Below are positions 1 through 5,446 of a DNA stretch of 7,028 nt, in pieces. Each line of letters begins with the position of its first letter. The first letter of the stretch is position 1. The notes under the pieces were generated by a model, which saw only the letters and a program-made list of their open reading frames with translations, was not told the DNA's origin and made no database searches. The stretch comes from an uncultured Clostridia bacterium (GTDB lineage: Bacteria; Bacillota; Clostridia; Oscillospirales; Ruminococcaceae), in contig CAMWVF010000051.1 of the NCBI GenBank assembly GCA_947177545.1, forward strand, positions 1 to 7,028, given 5' to 3'. The translations under genes were made by a program, and so were the position numbers.

Positions 1-2
1 AT

Positions 3-614
3 TTAAAGCTTGAAGATTACAAATCGGCACGGGATACTTTTAAGGAATTTATAAATACATATCCGCATAAAAGAATTGGATATGAAAAATATTTCACTGC
101 TATTTCAGAAAATTTTGCGGAATATTTTGTTTATGACCTTACAGATTCAAATATTAAGGCAGAATTAAATAAAATAATAGAAAACTTGAAAAAAATTGAT
201 GATGAGCGTGACACAGATGACGCTAAAAATTTTTTAAAAAAAGTTAATGATTATTTGAATTGGATTGACCTTAAAGGGAAAAAGGAGCAAAATGAAAATA
301 TACTAAATGAACTCGAAAAAAGAAATTTATATTTGTCAGAACAAATAGATACAGCAAAATCAATACAAAAACGTTCTGTAATTTTTATTATAGTGTTTTC
401 GGCCATTGGTGTTTTTAATCTTTGTGTTAAAAGCAGCCTTACTGTTTTTATATTTCTTATTGCATGTTTTTTTCTGATTGGTTTAGCACTGTCTACGCGT
501 GATGTAAAAAACATGTCAAAAATGATAGACGAAGATTGCGCAAGAAAAATAGAGTTTGAAAAAGAAGGCAACAGTCTTGATGATAAAATCAATAAAATAA
601 AAATTAATTGGTAA
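3..614 (+). CDS. Unidentified two-helix membrane protein, 5' end outside the window
   Basis: I do not recognise this gene. The frame is open from base 3 to the TAA at 612-614 and has no ATG, so the start lies upstream of the window; 203 residues are visible. The TTG at 186 is internal and has no good ribosome binding site, so it should not be taken as the start. The visible part is a charged, probably helical stretch (about residues 1-122, with a coiled-coil-like KKEQNEN/NELEKRN region), then two hydrophobic helices (about 125-141 and 144-163) separated by a very short turn, then a charged 40-residue tail. This suggests a membrane-anchored protein with both tails on the same side. By hand count 47 of the first 180 bases are G or C (26%), much lower than the adjacent thrS, which suggests acquired DNA. 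It ends 14 bases before thrS and could be co-transcribed with it. Confidence 0.75.
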   Translation, partial: LKLEDYKSARDTFKEFINTYPHKRIGYEKYFTAISENFAEYFVYDLTDSNIKAELNKIIENLKKIDDERDTDDAKNFLKKVNDYLNWIDLKGKKEQNENILNELEKRNLYLSEQIDTAKSIQKRSVIFIIVFSAIGVFNLCVKSSLTVFIFLIACFFLIGLALSTRDVKNMSKMIDEDCARKIEFEKEGNSLDDKINKIKINW

Positions 615-620
615 AGGAGA
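613..620 (+). promoter_or_regulatory. Ribosome binding site that fixes the thrS start
   Basis: AAAGGAGA at 613-620 contains GGAG at 616-619, nine bases before the ATG at 629. It lies downstream of the TTG at 608, so the longer in-frame reading from 608 cannot be the main start. It overlaps the stop codon of the upstream gene, which would favour translational coupling. Confidence 0.85.
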
Positions 621-628
621 TTATCAAA

Positions 629-2572
629 ATGATCAAACTAACTCTTAAGGACGGCTCCGTAAAGGAGATCGAAGCTGCAATGCCCGCTGCCGAGGCAGTC
701 AAGGGCATTGGCATGGGACTGTACAAATCCGCGTGCTGCGTAAAAATTGACGGTCAGGTATGCGATTTGCGTACCACTATCGACAAGGACTGCACCTTTG
801 AAGTCATGACCTTTGACAGCGACGAGGGCAAAAAGACCTTCTGGCATACGGCTTCCCACATTCTGGCGCAGGCTGTTAAAAGGCTGTACCCCAACGTTAA
901 GCTTGCAATAGGTCCCGCTATCGACAATGGTTTCTACTATGATTTCGACACCGAAAAGGCTTTCACCGCCGACGACCTGACCGCTCTCGAAGCCGAGATG
1001 AAAAAGATCGTCAAGGAAGGTATCGATATAGAGCAGTTCGGTCTGCCGGCTGACGAGGCTAAGGCTATGCTTGAAAAAATGGGCGAGCCTTACAAGGTTG
1101 AGCTTTGCGCTGAACACGCAGGCAAGGGCGAGGACATAAGCTTCTACAAGCAGGGGGACTTTACCGACCTTTGCGCAGGTCCTCATCTGATGAACACTTC
1201 CGCTGTAAAGGCTTTTAAGCTTACAGCCTGCACAGGCGCGTACTGGCGCGGCGACGCCAAGGGCAAGCAGCTTTCCCGTGTATATGGTACTGCGTACCCT
1301 AAGGCAAGTCAGCTTGAAGAGCACCTCAAGGCTGCCGAGGAAGCAAAAAAACGCGACCACAACAAGCTTGGACGCGAATTGGAATACTTTACCACTGTTG
1401 ACTACATCGGTCAGGGACTTCCAATTCTTCTGCCAAAGGGCGCAAGGGTAATTCAGATACTCCAGCGCTGGATCGAGGACGTTGAGCAGAAGCGAGGCTG
1501 TCAGCTTACAAAAACACCTTATATGGCAAAACGTGAGCTTTACAAGATTTCGGGACACTGGGATCACTACCTTGACGGAATGTTCGTTCTCGGCGACCCC
1601 CACGATGAGACTAAGGAATGCTTTGCGCTACGTCCTATGACCTGTCCTTTCCAGTATCAGGTATTTTTGAACAGGGCACGCTCTTACCGCGACCTTCCTA
1701 TGAGACTGACGGAGACCTCCACGCTTTTCAGGAATGAGGACAGCGGCGAAATGCACGGTCTTATCCGTGTTCGTCAGTTCACAATTTCCGAGGGACACTA
1801 TATTCTCCGTCCCGAACAGCTTGAAGAGGAATTTAAAGAGTGTCTTGACCTTGCAAAATATGTTCTTGACACAGTAGGTCTGCTTGACAATTGTACTTTC
1901 CGCTTCTCACAGTGGGATCCCAATAATAAGGAAAAATATATCGGAACTCCCGAACAGTGGGACGAAGCCCAAGGCATTATGGGCAAGATACTTGACGATC
2001 TGGGTGTGGAATATACTGTCGGTATAGACGAGGCTGCTTTTTACGGTCCTAAGCTTGATATTCAGTACCACAACGTATACGGCAAGGAGGATACGATAGT
2101 AACTATTCAGGTTGACCAGCTTTTGGCTGAACAGTTCGGAATGGAATACACTGATGTTGACGGTAAAAAGAGACGTCCCTATATCATTCACAGAACTTCC
2201 CTCGGCTGCTATGAGCGTACTCTCGCGTACCTGCTTGAAACCTTTGCGGGCGCGCTGCCTTTGTGGCTTTCTCCCGAACAGGTAAGGATCCTCCCCGTTA
2301 CGGACAGAGCTGTCGAGTACTGCAATAAAGTCCTCGAAAAGCTTGAAAACAGGGGCATAAGAGCGACAGTTGACTCCCGCAAGGAGGGCGTAGGCTATAA
2401 AATTCGTCAGGCGCAGCTTGACAAGATTCCTTACTTCTTTATCGTAGGCGACAAGGAAGTGGAGGAAAACACCCTTTCGCTCCGTTCCTGCAAGGAGGGC
2501 GACCTTGGAGCAAAACCTATGGACGAGGTACTGGAAAGAATTTTCAGAGAAAACGACGAAAAGGTAAGATAA
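629..2572 (+). CDS. thrS: Threonine--tRNA ligase (ThrRS)
   Basis: A class II aminoacyl-tRNA synthetase that charges tRNA-Thr with threonine and removes misacylated serine. It has 647 residues, close to the usual 640. The order is an N-terminal TGS domain (about 1-65), the editing domain with H73, H77 (HTASH), C182 and H186 (CAGPH), the catalytic core, and an anticodon-binding domain (from about 545). The editing residues fall at the numbers known for the E. coli enzyme. The three zinc ligands that bind threonine correspond to C339 (MTCP), H390 (SEGHY) and H521 (IIHRTS). Motif 2 begins FRNEDSG with R368, and motif 3 is HRTSLGCYERT. The core reads MTCPFQ where the E. coli enzyme has MNCPGH; I associate this variant with Clostridia. 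The start is set by the GGAG at 616-619. No T-box leader can fit, because the preceding gene ends 14 bases upstream. GC content is clearly higher than in that gene. Confidence 0.98.
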   Translation: MIKLTLKDGSVKEIEAAMPAAEAVKGIGMGLYKSACCVKIDGQVCDLRTTIDKDCTFEVMTFDSDEGKKTFWHTASHILAQAVKRLYPNVKLAIGPAIDNGFYYDFDTEKAFTADDLTALEAEMKKIVKEGIDIEQFGLPADEAKAMLEKMGEPYKVELCAEHAGKGEDISFYKQGDFTDLCAGPHLMNTSAVKAFKLTACTGAYWRGDAKGKQLSRVYGTAYPKASQLEEHLKAAEEAKKRDHNKLGRELEYFTTVDYIGQGLPILLPKGARVIQILQRWIEDVEQKRGCQLTKTPYMAKRELYKISGHWDHYLDGMFVLGDPHDETKECFALRPMTCPFQYQVFLNRARSYRDLPMRLTETSTLFRNEDSGEMHGLIRVRQFTISEGHYILRPEQLEEEFKECLDLAKYVLDTVGLLDNCTFRFSQWDPNNKEKYIGTPEQWDEAQGIMGKILDDLGVEYTVGIDEAAFYGPKLDIQYHNVYGKEDTIVTIQVDQLLAEQFGMEYTDVDGKKRRPYIIHRTSLGCYERTLAYLLETFAGALPLWLSPEQVRILPVTDRAVEYCNKVLEKLENRGIRATVDSRKEGVGYKIRQAQLDKIPYFFIVGDKEVEENTLSLRSCKEGDLGAKPMDEVLERIFRENDEKVR

Positions 2573-2588
2573 GCGGCGGTAAACGCCC

Positions 2589-2623
2589 AAACGGACTGTA
2601 CAAGCCTGTACAGTCCGTTTTTT
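2589..2623 (+). terminator. Rho-independent terminator after thrS
   Basis: A perfect 13-bp stem (2589-2601 pairing with 2608-2620, core ACGGACTGTAC) closes a six-base loop and runs into a T tract at 2618-2623. It starts 16 bases after the thrS stop codon. It should end the thrS transcript and separate it from the cyclase gene. Confidence 0.93.
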
Positions 2624-2681
2624 CTTATATTATAGCTTAACTGTGTCTGTTATTTTACGGCTTTTTTGTGGAATATTGACA

Positions 2682-2710
2682 TTGAAGTTATTGCCAATGA
2701 GTGGTATAAT
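2682..2710 (+). promoter_or_regulatory. Extended -10 promoter for the diguanylate cyclase gene
   Basis: TATAAT at 2705-2710 is preceded by TGG, giving an extended -10. A four-of-six -35 match, TTGAAG at 2682-2687, sits exactly 17 bases upstream. Transcription would start near 2717, leaving a leader of about 45 bases, too short for a riboswitch. The nearby TTGACA at 2676 is a better -35 match but would need a 23-base spacer. Confidence 0.75.
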
Positions 2711-2763
2711 TACAACATATATCTCTAATTGCTTGTATTTTATCTTGATCTTGGAGGCATTTT

Positions 2764-3882
2764 ATGAAAATAAATCTGCTCGACCTGGAAATAAGCAGCA
2801 AGCTTAAATATCAGATGATGTTTTTTGCCTGCGCTTTTATACATACGGTATTTTTCCTCGTCTTTTCCTTTTTCAAAATTTATATGCTCATGGCGTTCAA
2901 TATTTTCAGCATAACCCTTTACATAGTCGGCGCGTATGCCTGCGGTACCGACAATTTTGAAAAGCACGCCCTTAAATGGATAATCCTGATATATGTCGAG
3001 ATAACCCTCCACGCCATAGCCTGTACGGTGCATTTGGGGTATGAGACATACTTTTTTCTGTACGCAATGGTGGAGCTTTCCATATCGGCGTATATGCTTT
3101 ATTTTGCCTGCGACAAGAGAATTTTTGCAAGAATGATATTGATTTTTGTGTGTACTTCTCTGCTGGCGTTTGCGGGCTGTCAGATATACCTGAGTTTTAT
3201 GCCGCCTATTTTCAATTGGTACTTCGGACGGTATCTTACGGACGGAATGATAAGCCTTATGCGGCTTATGAATATTTCTTTCTGTACGGTAATTGTTTTT
3301 GTTTTCAGCGTACTTTTTGTAATTGAGATAAATCTTCTTATCCGCAAGCTCAATGAGGCTTACGACAAGCTTAGCTACACGGCTATGCACGACTCTTTGA
3401 CGGGGCTTTACAACCGCCACAGTCTGAGGGACTTTTTTGAAAGCCTTACCGAAAGCGGAAATGAGTATTGCGTTGCTTTGGGAGATATTGACAACTTTAA
3501 AAAGGTTAATGACACCTACGGTCATGACTGCGGAGACGAGGTGCTTGTAACTGTGTCCGATATAATAAGGGAAAGCATTGCGGAGCAGGATCTTGCTTGC
3601 CGCTGGGGCGGAGAAGAGATACTTATAATCATGAGGGGGGCGCGGAGCGACTGTCTCGAACGCATGAACGGTATACGCAGCCGCATAAACGCCAGCATTG
3701 TGGAGTCCGGCAGTACATCTATAAGCGTAACCATGACCTTTGGTTTTGCGGACTGTCACGAGGTGGAGAACAGCGAGAAAAACCACATGGATTCCATAGT
3801 AATTCTTGTGGACAGACGGCTTTATAAGGGCAAAAACAGCGGGAAGAATGTTATAATCAGCGGGGAAACGGATAATGCGTAG
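2764..3882 (+). CDS. Six-helix membrane diguanylate cyclase (GGDEF family)
   Basis: Likely makes cyclic di-GMP from two GTP at the inner face of the membrane. The 372-residue protein has about six hydrophobic helices in its first 195 residues (roughly 19-37, 40-60, 70-90, 95-115, 121-140, 172-193), then a short helical linker and a GGDEF domain. Domain landmarks are DSLTGLYNR (210-218), GDIDNFKKVNDTYGHD (from 240, D241 a likely metal ligand), RWGGEEI (280-286) and the closing DRRLYKGKNSGKN. The signature is GGEEI rather than GGDEF or GGEEF; the second Glu that matters for catalysis is kept. The usual inhibitory RxxD site is AEQD here (residues 273-276), so classic product feedback is probably absent. 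The membrane region matches no sensor domain I can name, so the signal is unknown. The ATG is preceded by GGAGG at 2753-2757. It is probably transcribed alone. Confidence 0.93.
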   Translation: MKINLLDLEISSKLKYQMMFFACAFIHTVFFLVFSFFKIYMLMAFNIFSITLYIVGAYACGTDNFEKHALKWIILIYVEITLHAIACTVHLGYETYFFLYAMVELSISAYMLYFACDKRIFARMILIFVCTSLLAFAGCQIYLSFMPPIFNWYFGRYLTDGMISLMRLMNISFCTVIVFVFSVLFVIEINLLIRKLNEAYDKLSYTAMHDSLTGLYNRHSLRDFFESLTESGNEYCVALGDIDNFKKVNDTYGHDCGDEVLVTVSDIIRESIAEQDLACRWGGEEILIIMRGARSDCLERMNGIRSRINASIVESGSTSISVTMTFGFADCHEVENSEKNHMDSIVILVDRRLYKGKNSGKNVIISGETDNA

Positions 3883-3927
3883 TGATACAAAAATTACATT
3901 TATCCTCAATTGTCGGTATTAATAGCA

Positions 3928-3956
3928 AAATCGGAGCATTTTTGATGCTCCGATTT
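3928..3956. terminator. Hairpin between convergent genes, probably bidirectional
   Basis: A perfect 12-bp stem (3928-3939 with 3945-3956, core ATCGGAGCAT) and a five-base loop lie between the cyclase stop (3882) and the stop of the minus-strand gene (3960). The T runs are short: three on the plus strand, four on the minus strand as CCGATTTTG. Its position suits termination from both sides. Efficiency is uncertain because neither T tract is long. Confidence 0.75.
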
Positions 3957-3959
3957 GAA

Positions 3960-4208
3960 TTAGATTTTCAGCATGAATTTTATTGATCTTACCGCAAAGC
4001 GGAAACCTTGTTTAAATGCGTCGGAGCGGGCTTCGTATATGCACCGATGAGTTATGTTGTCGAGTTTGCTGCAGAGGTCTGAATTACACATTTCATTTTC
4101 AAATATGCTGTTCAATTCCGCGCAATCTTCTTTAAAGCTGTGTGATTCTGAGAAATGGAAGTCGCAGCAGTTAAAAAGGGCTTCAAAGCTGAATTCGTTT
4201 TCTTCCAT
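3960..4208 (-). CDS. Small cysteine-rich protein, unknown function
   Basis: An 82-residue acidic-to-basic protein with six cysteines (14, 15, 29, 41, 46, 56) and three histidines (18, 23, 54). The C-terminal end is basic and amphipathic (KQGFRFAVRSIKFMLKI). The pattern FEALF near the N terminus plus a GFRFA-type ending recalls small Firmicutes proteins that end in GFRLG, such as those grouped under DUF6809. This is a weak resemblance from memory, not a family call. The start is the ATG at 4208, with AAAGGA nine bases upstream (plus-strand 4218-4223). A longer reading from 4271 would begin inside the promoter. It is divergent from the first RHH gene across a 116-base gap. The DNA is AT-rich like the rest of the islet. 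Its first codons, RBS and part of the promoter recur at 4554-4609. Confidence 0.75.
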   Translation of the reverse strand: MEENEFSFEALFNCCDFHFSESHSFKEDCAELNSIFENEMCNSDLCSKLDNITHRCIYEARSDAFKQGFRFAVRSIKFMLKI

Positions 4209-4242
4209 AATAATTTTCCTTTCAAGCATTTTGTTTGTATAT

Positions 4243-4271
4243 ATTGTAACATATGAGAAACCATAAGTCAA
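4243..4271 (-). promoter_or_regulatory. Promoter of the small cysteine-rich protein gene
   Basis: Read on the minus strand: TTGACT (plus 4266-4271), a 17-base spacer, then TACAAT (plus 4243-4248) preceded by TGT as an extended -10. Transcription would start near 4236, about 28 bases before the ATG. The spacing and match make this a convincing sigma-A promoter. The palindrome at 4283-4292 lies just upstream of its -35. Confidence 0.85.
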
Positions 4272-4282
4272 TTAATAGTTGG

Positions 4283-4292
4283 TGTATATACA
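4283..4292. promoter_or_regulatory. Palindrome TGTATATACA, candidate RHH operator
   Basis: A perfect 10-bp palindrome in the divergent gap, with its centre 37.5 bases before the TTG of the first RHH gene and 12 bases from the -35 of the minus-strand promoter. TGTATATA occurs again at 4236-4243, near the minus-strand transcription start. RHH repressors commonly bind short palindromes next to their own genes; binding here is an inference. I could not identify a convincing promoter for the first RHH gene. Confidence 0.4.
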
Positions 4293-4324
4293 ATTAACTT
4301 TGTGTTAAGAGCGGAGGTGCAGAT

Positions 4325-4531
4325 TTGGATAAAAAAAATATTGAACGTCCTCAATCAAGTAAGACTGCCCAGCAAAGAGCACAAGAAAAGTATGCTGAAA
4401 ATGTTAAGCATATTAATATTAGAACAGACAAAAAAGTATATGAATTATTTAATACCTATTGCAATGATAACAAGATGACAAAAAAAGACTTGTTTGAAAA
4501 AGCTGTACAATATTACATTGATAACCACTAA
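4325..4531 (+). CDS. Ribbon-helix-helix (Arc/CopG-type) DNA-binding protein, copy A
   Basis: A 68-residue predicted transcriptional regulator. It has a basic, polar N-terminal arm (1-27), a strand that would form the DNA-reading ribbon (about 28-34, KHINIRT), helix A (about 36-47) and helix B (52-66, TKKDLFEKAVQYYID). RHH proteins act as dimers, the paired strands entering the major groove. The start is TTG, supported by GGAGG at 4313-4317 with seven bases between; no ATG fits. Its C-terminal 15-residue helix is identical to that of the paralogue at 4662-4841, and overall 29 of 56 aligned residues match. No toxin gene follows, so an antitoxin role is not supported directly, although the divergent cysteine-rich gene could be a partner. 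The DNA is AT-rich. No terminator follows, so transcription could continue into copy B and mscL. Confidence 0.82.
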   Translation: MDKKNIERPQSSKTAQQRAQEKYAENVKHINIRTDKKVYELFNTYCNDNKMTKKDLFEKAVQYYIDNH

Positions 4532-4537
4532 AATATT

Positions 4538-4581
4538 TTAGGATCTGTTGACAAATTCGTCCATAATAATTTTCCTTTCAA
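4538..4581 (-). pseudogene. Remnant of the 5' end of the small cysteine-rich protein gene
   Basis: On the minus strand, a 22-base exact copy (plus 4560-4581) of 4204-4225 keeps the RBS AAAGGAAA and the ATG (plus 4562-4564). The reading frame gives only MDEFVNRS before a TAA at 4538-4540. It aligns with MEENEF of the intact gene after an in-frame loss of two codons, then runs into duplicated mscL-promoter sequence. Upstream, TATAAT (plus 4604-4609) corresponds to the intact gene's -10, but no -35 is left at 17 bases. It is a duplication by-product, not a working gene. Confidence 0.7.
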
Positions 4582-4589
4582 TGTGGATT

Positions 4590-4618
4590 TTGGTTTATCT
4601 TTAATTATATTTTATCAT
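4590..4618 (+). promoter_or_regulatory. Possible promoter of the second RHH gene
   Basis: TTGGTT at 4590-4595, a 17-base spacer, and TATCAT at 4613-4618 (five of six to the consensus -10). The region is so AT-rich that chance matches are likely. If real, the palindrome at 4619-4630 would lie over the transcription start, a natural site for self-repression. Confidence 0.35.
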
Positions 4619-4630
4619 AACGTATACGTT
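4619..4630. promoter_or_regulatory. Palindrome AACGTATACGTT, candidate RHH operator
   Basis: A perfect 12-bp palindrome with its centre 37.5 bases before the ATG of the second RHH gene, the same distance as the TGTATATACA palindrome from the first. The two palindromes differ in sequence, as do the DNA-reading strands of the two RHH proteins. The operator role is inferred from position and symmetry. Confidence 0.5.
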
Positions 4631-4661
4631 GTATTAATTTTGCATTAAGTGGAGGTTTTGT

Positions 4662-4841
4662 ATGCCAAGTAAAGAAGCTGTGGAACGTTCCCGCAAAAAT
4701 TATAATTCTAAAGTTGATACCATAACATTACGAGTTGACCCTAAAATAAATGAATTGTTTAAAAATTATAGCCAAGAGAAAGGATTAACTAAAAAAGACT
4801 TGTTTGAAAAAGCCGTACAATATTACATCGACCACCACTAA
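4662..4841 (+). CDS. Ribbon-helix-helix (Arc/CopG-type) DNA-binding protein, copy B
   Basis: A 59-residue RHH protein short enough to be missed by automatic calling. The ATG at 4662 follows GGAGG at 4651-4655 with six bases between. It reads as a polar arm (1-18), a ribbon strand (19-25, DTITLRV), helix A (about 27-38) and helix B (43-57, TKKDLFEKAVQYYID). Compared with copy A it lacks about nine N-terminal residues, and its ribbon strand differs at most positions, while helix B is identical. In the last 57 bases up to just past the stop only five differ from copy A, four of them third-codon or synonymous-type changes. This contrasts strongly with the N-terminal half and points to gene conversion or strong constraint. 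The dimerisation core is kept, so mixed dimers with copy A are plausible. It ends 16 bases before the -35 of mscL. Confidence 0.82.
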   Translation: MPSKEAVERSRKNYNSKVDTITLRVDPKINELFKNYSQEKGLTKKDLFEKAVQYYIDHH

Positions 4842-4857
4842 AATTTTTTAGTACCTA

Positions 4858-4887
4858 TTGACAAAGTACGCCGACAAATGCTAAAAT
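4858..4887 (+). promoter_or_regulatory. mscL promoter
   Basis: TTGACA at 4858-4863, an 18-base spacer and TAAAAT at 4882-4887 preceded by TGC. Transcription would start near 4894, about 26 bases before the mscL ATG. The -35 box is the last conserved element of the tandem duplication. The matching TTGACA at 4548-4553 lacks a -10 and is a non-working relic. Confidence 0.8.
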
Positions 4888-4919
4888 ATATTAGAAAAAA
4901 TCGGAAGGGAAGTTTTATT

Positions 4920-5444
4920 ATGGCGGATAAAAAAGATAAGAAAAAGGGCGTTATCGCCGAATTCAAGGAATTCATATCAAAGGGCAACGTTGTGGACATG
5001 GCGGTGGGCGTTATCATAGGAAGCGCGTTTACAGCTATCGTCAATTCGCTGGTCGCGGATATTTTTACCCCGATAATCGGTATCATTATCGGCGGTATTG
5101 ATTTTGCCAGTCTTTCATTTAAAATTCCCGACACCGAGATAGACGGCAAGGTCATTGTGCAGGGCGCGGAGCTTACATACGGAAACTTTATCCAGAGTAT
5201 TATTACTTTCCTGCTGACGGCGGTGTGCGTGTTTATTTTCGTTAAGGTAATAAACGCTGTCAGAAACGGCGCGTTCCTCAAAAAGAAAAAAGCCGAGGAA
5301 GAAGCTGCTGCCGAGGCTGCAAAGGCGGAAGGGGAAAAGCCCGCCGAGCCTCCCAAGCCCACGCAGGAGGAGCTGCTTGCCGAGATAAGAGATTTGCTGG
5401 CAAAGCAGTACAGTCAGCCTGATGTTCCCGAAAACAGGGAATAA
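4920..5444 (+). CDS. mscL: Large-conductance mechanosensitive channel MscL
   Basis: A membrane pore that opens under high membrane tension to release solutes during hypo-osmotic shock; it works as a homo-pentamer. The 174 residues include an N-terminal amphipathic helix (FKEFISKGNVVDMAVGVIIG region, about 12-30), TM1 (about 22-50), an outer loop (about 58-86), TM2 (about 87-112), a linker and a C-terminal bundle helix (TQEELLAEIRDLLAKQ, 148-163). The family is usually 130-150 residues; the extra length is an Ala/Glu/Lys/Pro-rich linker (about 119-147) plus a short tail. The ATG at 4920 is preceded by GGAAGGGA at 4903-4910. An in-frame ATG at 4878 lies over the -10 box and is not the start. 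No hairpin follows, so its transcript may run on through the next small gene to the terminator at 5681. Confidence 0.96.
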   Translation: MADKKDKKKGVIAEFKEFISKGNVVDMAVGVIIGSAFTAIVNSLVADIFTPIIGIIIGGIDFASLSFKIPDTEIDGKVIVQGAELTYGNFIQSIITFLLTAVCVFIFVKVINAVRNGAFLKKKKAEEEAAAEAAKAEGEKPAEPPKPTQEELLAEIRDLLAKQYSQPDVPENRE

Positions 5445-5446
5445 AC

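Larger units (their letters stand above)
4192..4555. repeat. Copy A of a tandem-duplicated divergent unit
   Basis: This copy runs from the first codons of the minus-strand gene, through its RBS and promoter region and the first RHH gene, to TTGACAAA at 4548-4555. Parts shared with copy B are AATTCG plus an exact 22-base match (4204-4225 with 4560-4581), a 16-base tract before the RBS (4294-4309 with 4634-4649, 13 identities), the RHH 3' end, and the 24 bases after the RHH stop (20 identities). The middle has diverged and contains indels. Confidence 0.8.
4554..4865. repeat. Copy B of a tandem-duplicated divergent unit
   Basis: The second copy starts with the truncated 5' end of the minus-strand gene and holds the second RHH gene. 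It ends at TTGACAAA (4858-4865), which here continues into the working mscL promoter. The arrangement is what a simple tandem duplication leaves: only copy A joins the full minus-strand gene, and only copy B joins the full mscL promoter. The two-base overlap with copy A reflects ambiguity (AA) at the junction. Confidence 0.8.

Noticed and set aside
608..628. TTG at 608 as the thrS start
   Set aside because: It precedes the GGAG at 616-619; the ATG at 629 is correctly spaced and gives editing residues at the standard numbering.
638..1603. 321-codon open frame antisense to thrS
   Set aside because: Shadow of the thrS codon pattern; no RBS, and the composition is not protein-like compared with the clear thrS product.
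2676..2681. TTGACA as the -35 of the cyclase promoter
   Set aside because: It would need a 23-base spacer to TATAAT; TTGAAG at 2682 has the proper 17.
2740..3909. 389-codon open frame antisense to the cyclase gene
   Set aside because: Its length comes from codon bias in the opposite gene; the sense strand encodes a full GGDEF protein with promoter and RBS.
4054..4266. 70-codon plus-strand frame opposite the cysteine-rich gene
   Set aside because: No RBS; it is antisense to a gene with a clear promoter and RBS.
4209..4271. Longer N terminus of the small minus-strand protein, starting at 4271
   Set aside because: That start lies in the -35 box and upstream of the predicted transcription start; the ATG at 4208 has its own RBS.
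4548..4570. TTGACA followed by TAATAAT as a promoter for the second RHH gene
   Set aside because: The spacing is only about 11 bases; the hexamer is a duplicated relic of the mscL -35.
4192..4865. CRISPR array or transposon
   Set aside because: There are only two unit copies, diverged and containing genes; no regular short repeats, spacers, transposase or terminal inverted repeats.
4878..4919. ATG at 4878 as the mscL start
   Set aside because: It lies just ahead of the -10 box and upstream of the predicted transcription start; the RBS at 4903-4910 serves the ATG at 4920, which gives a normal MscL N terminus.
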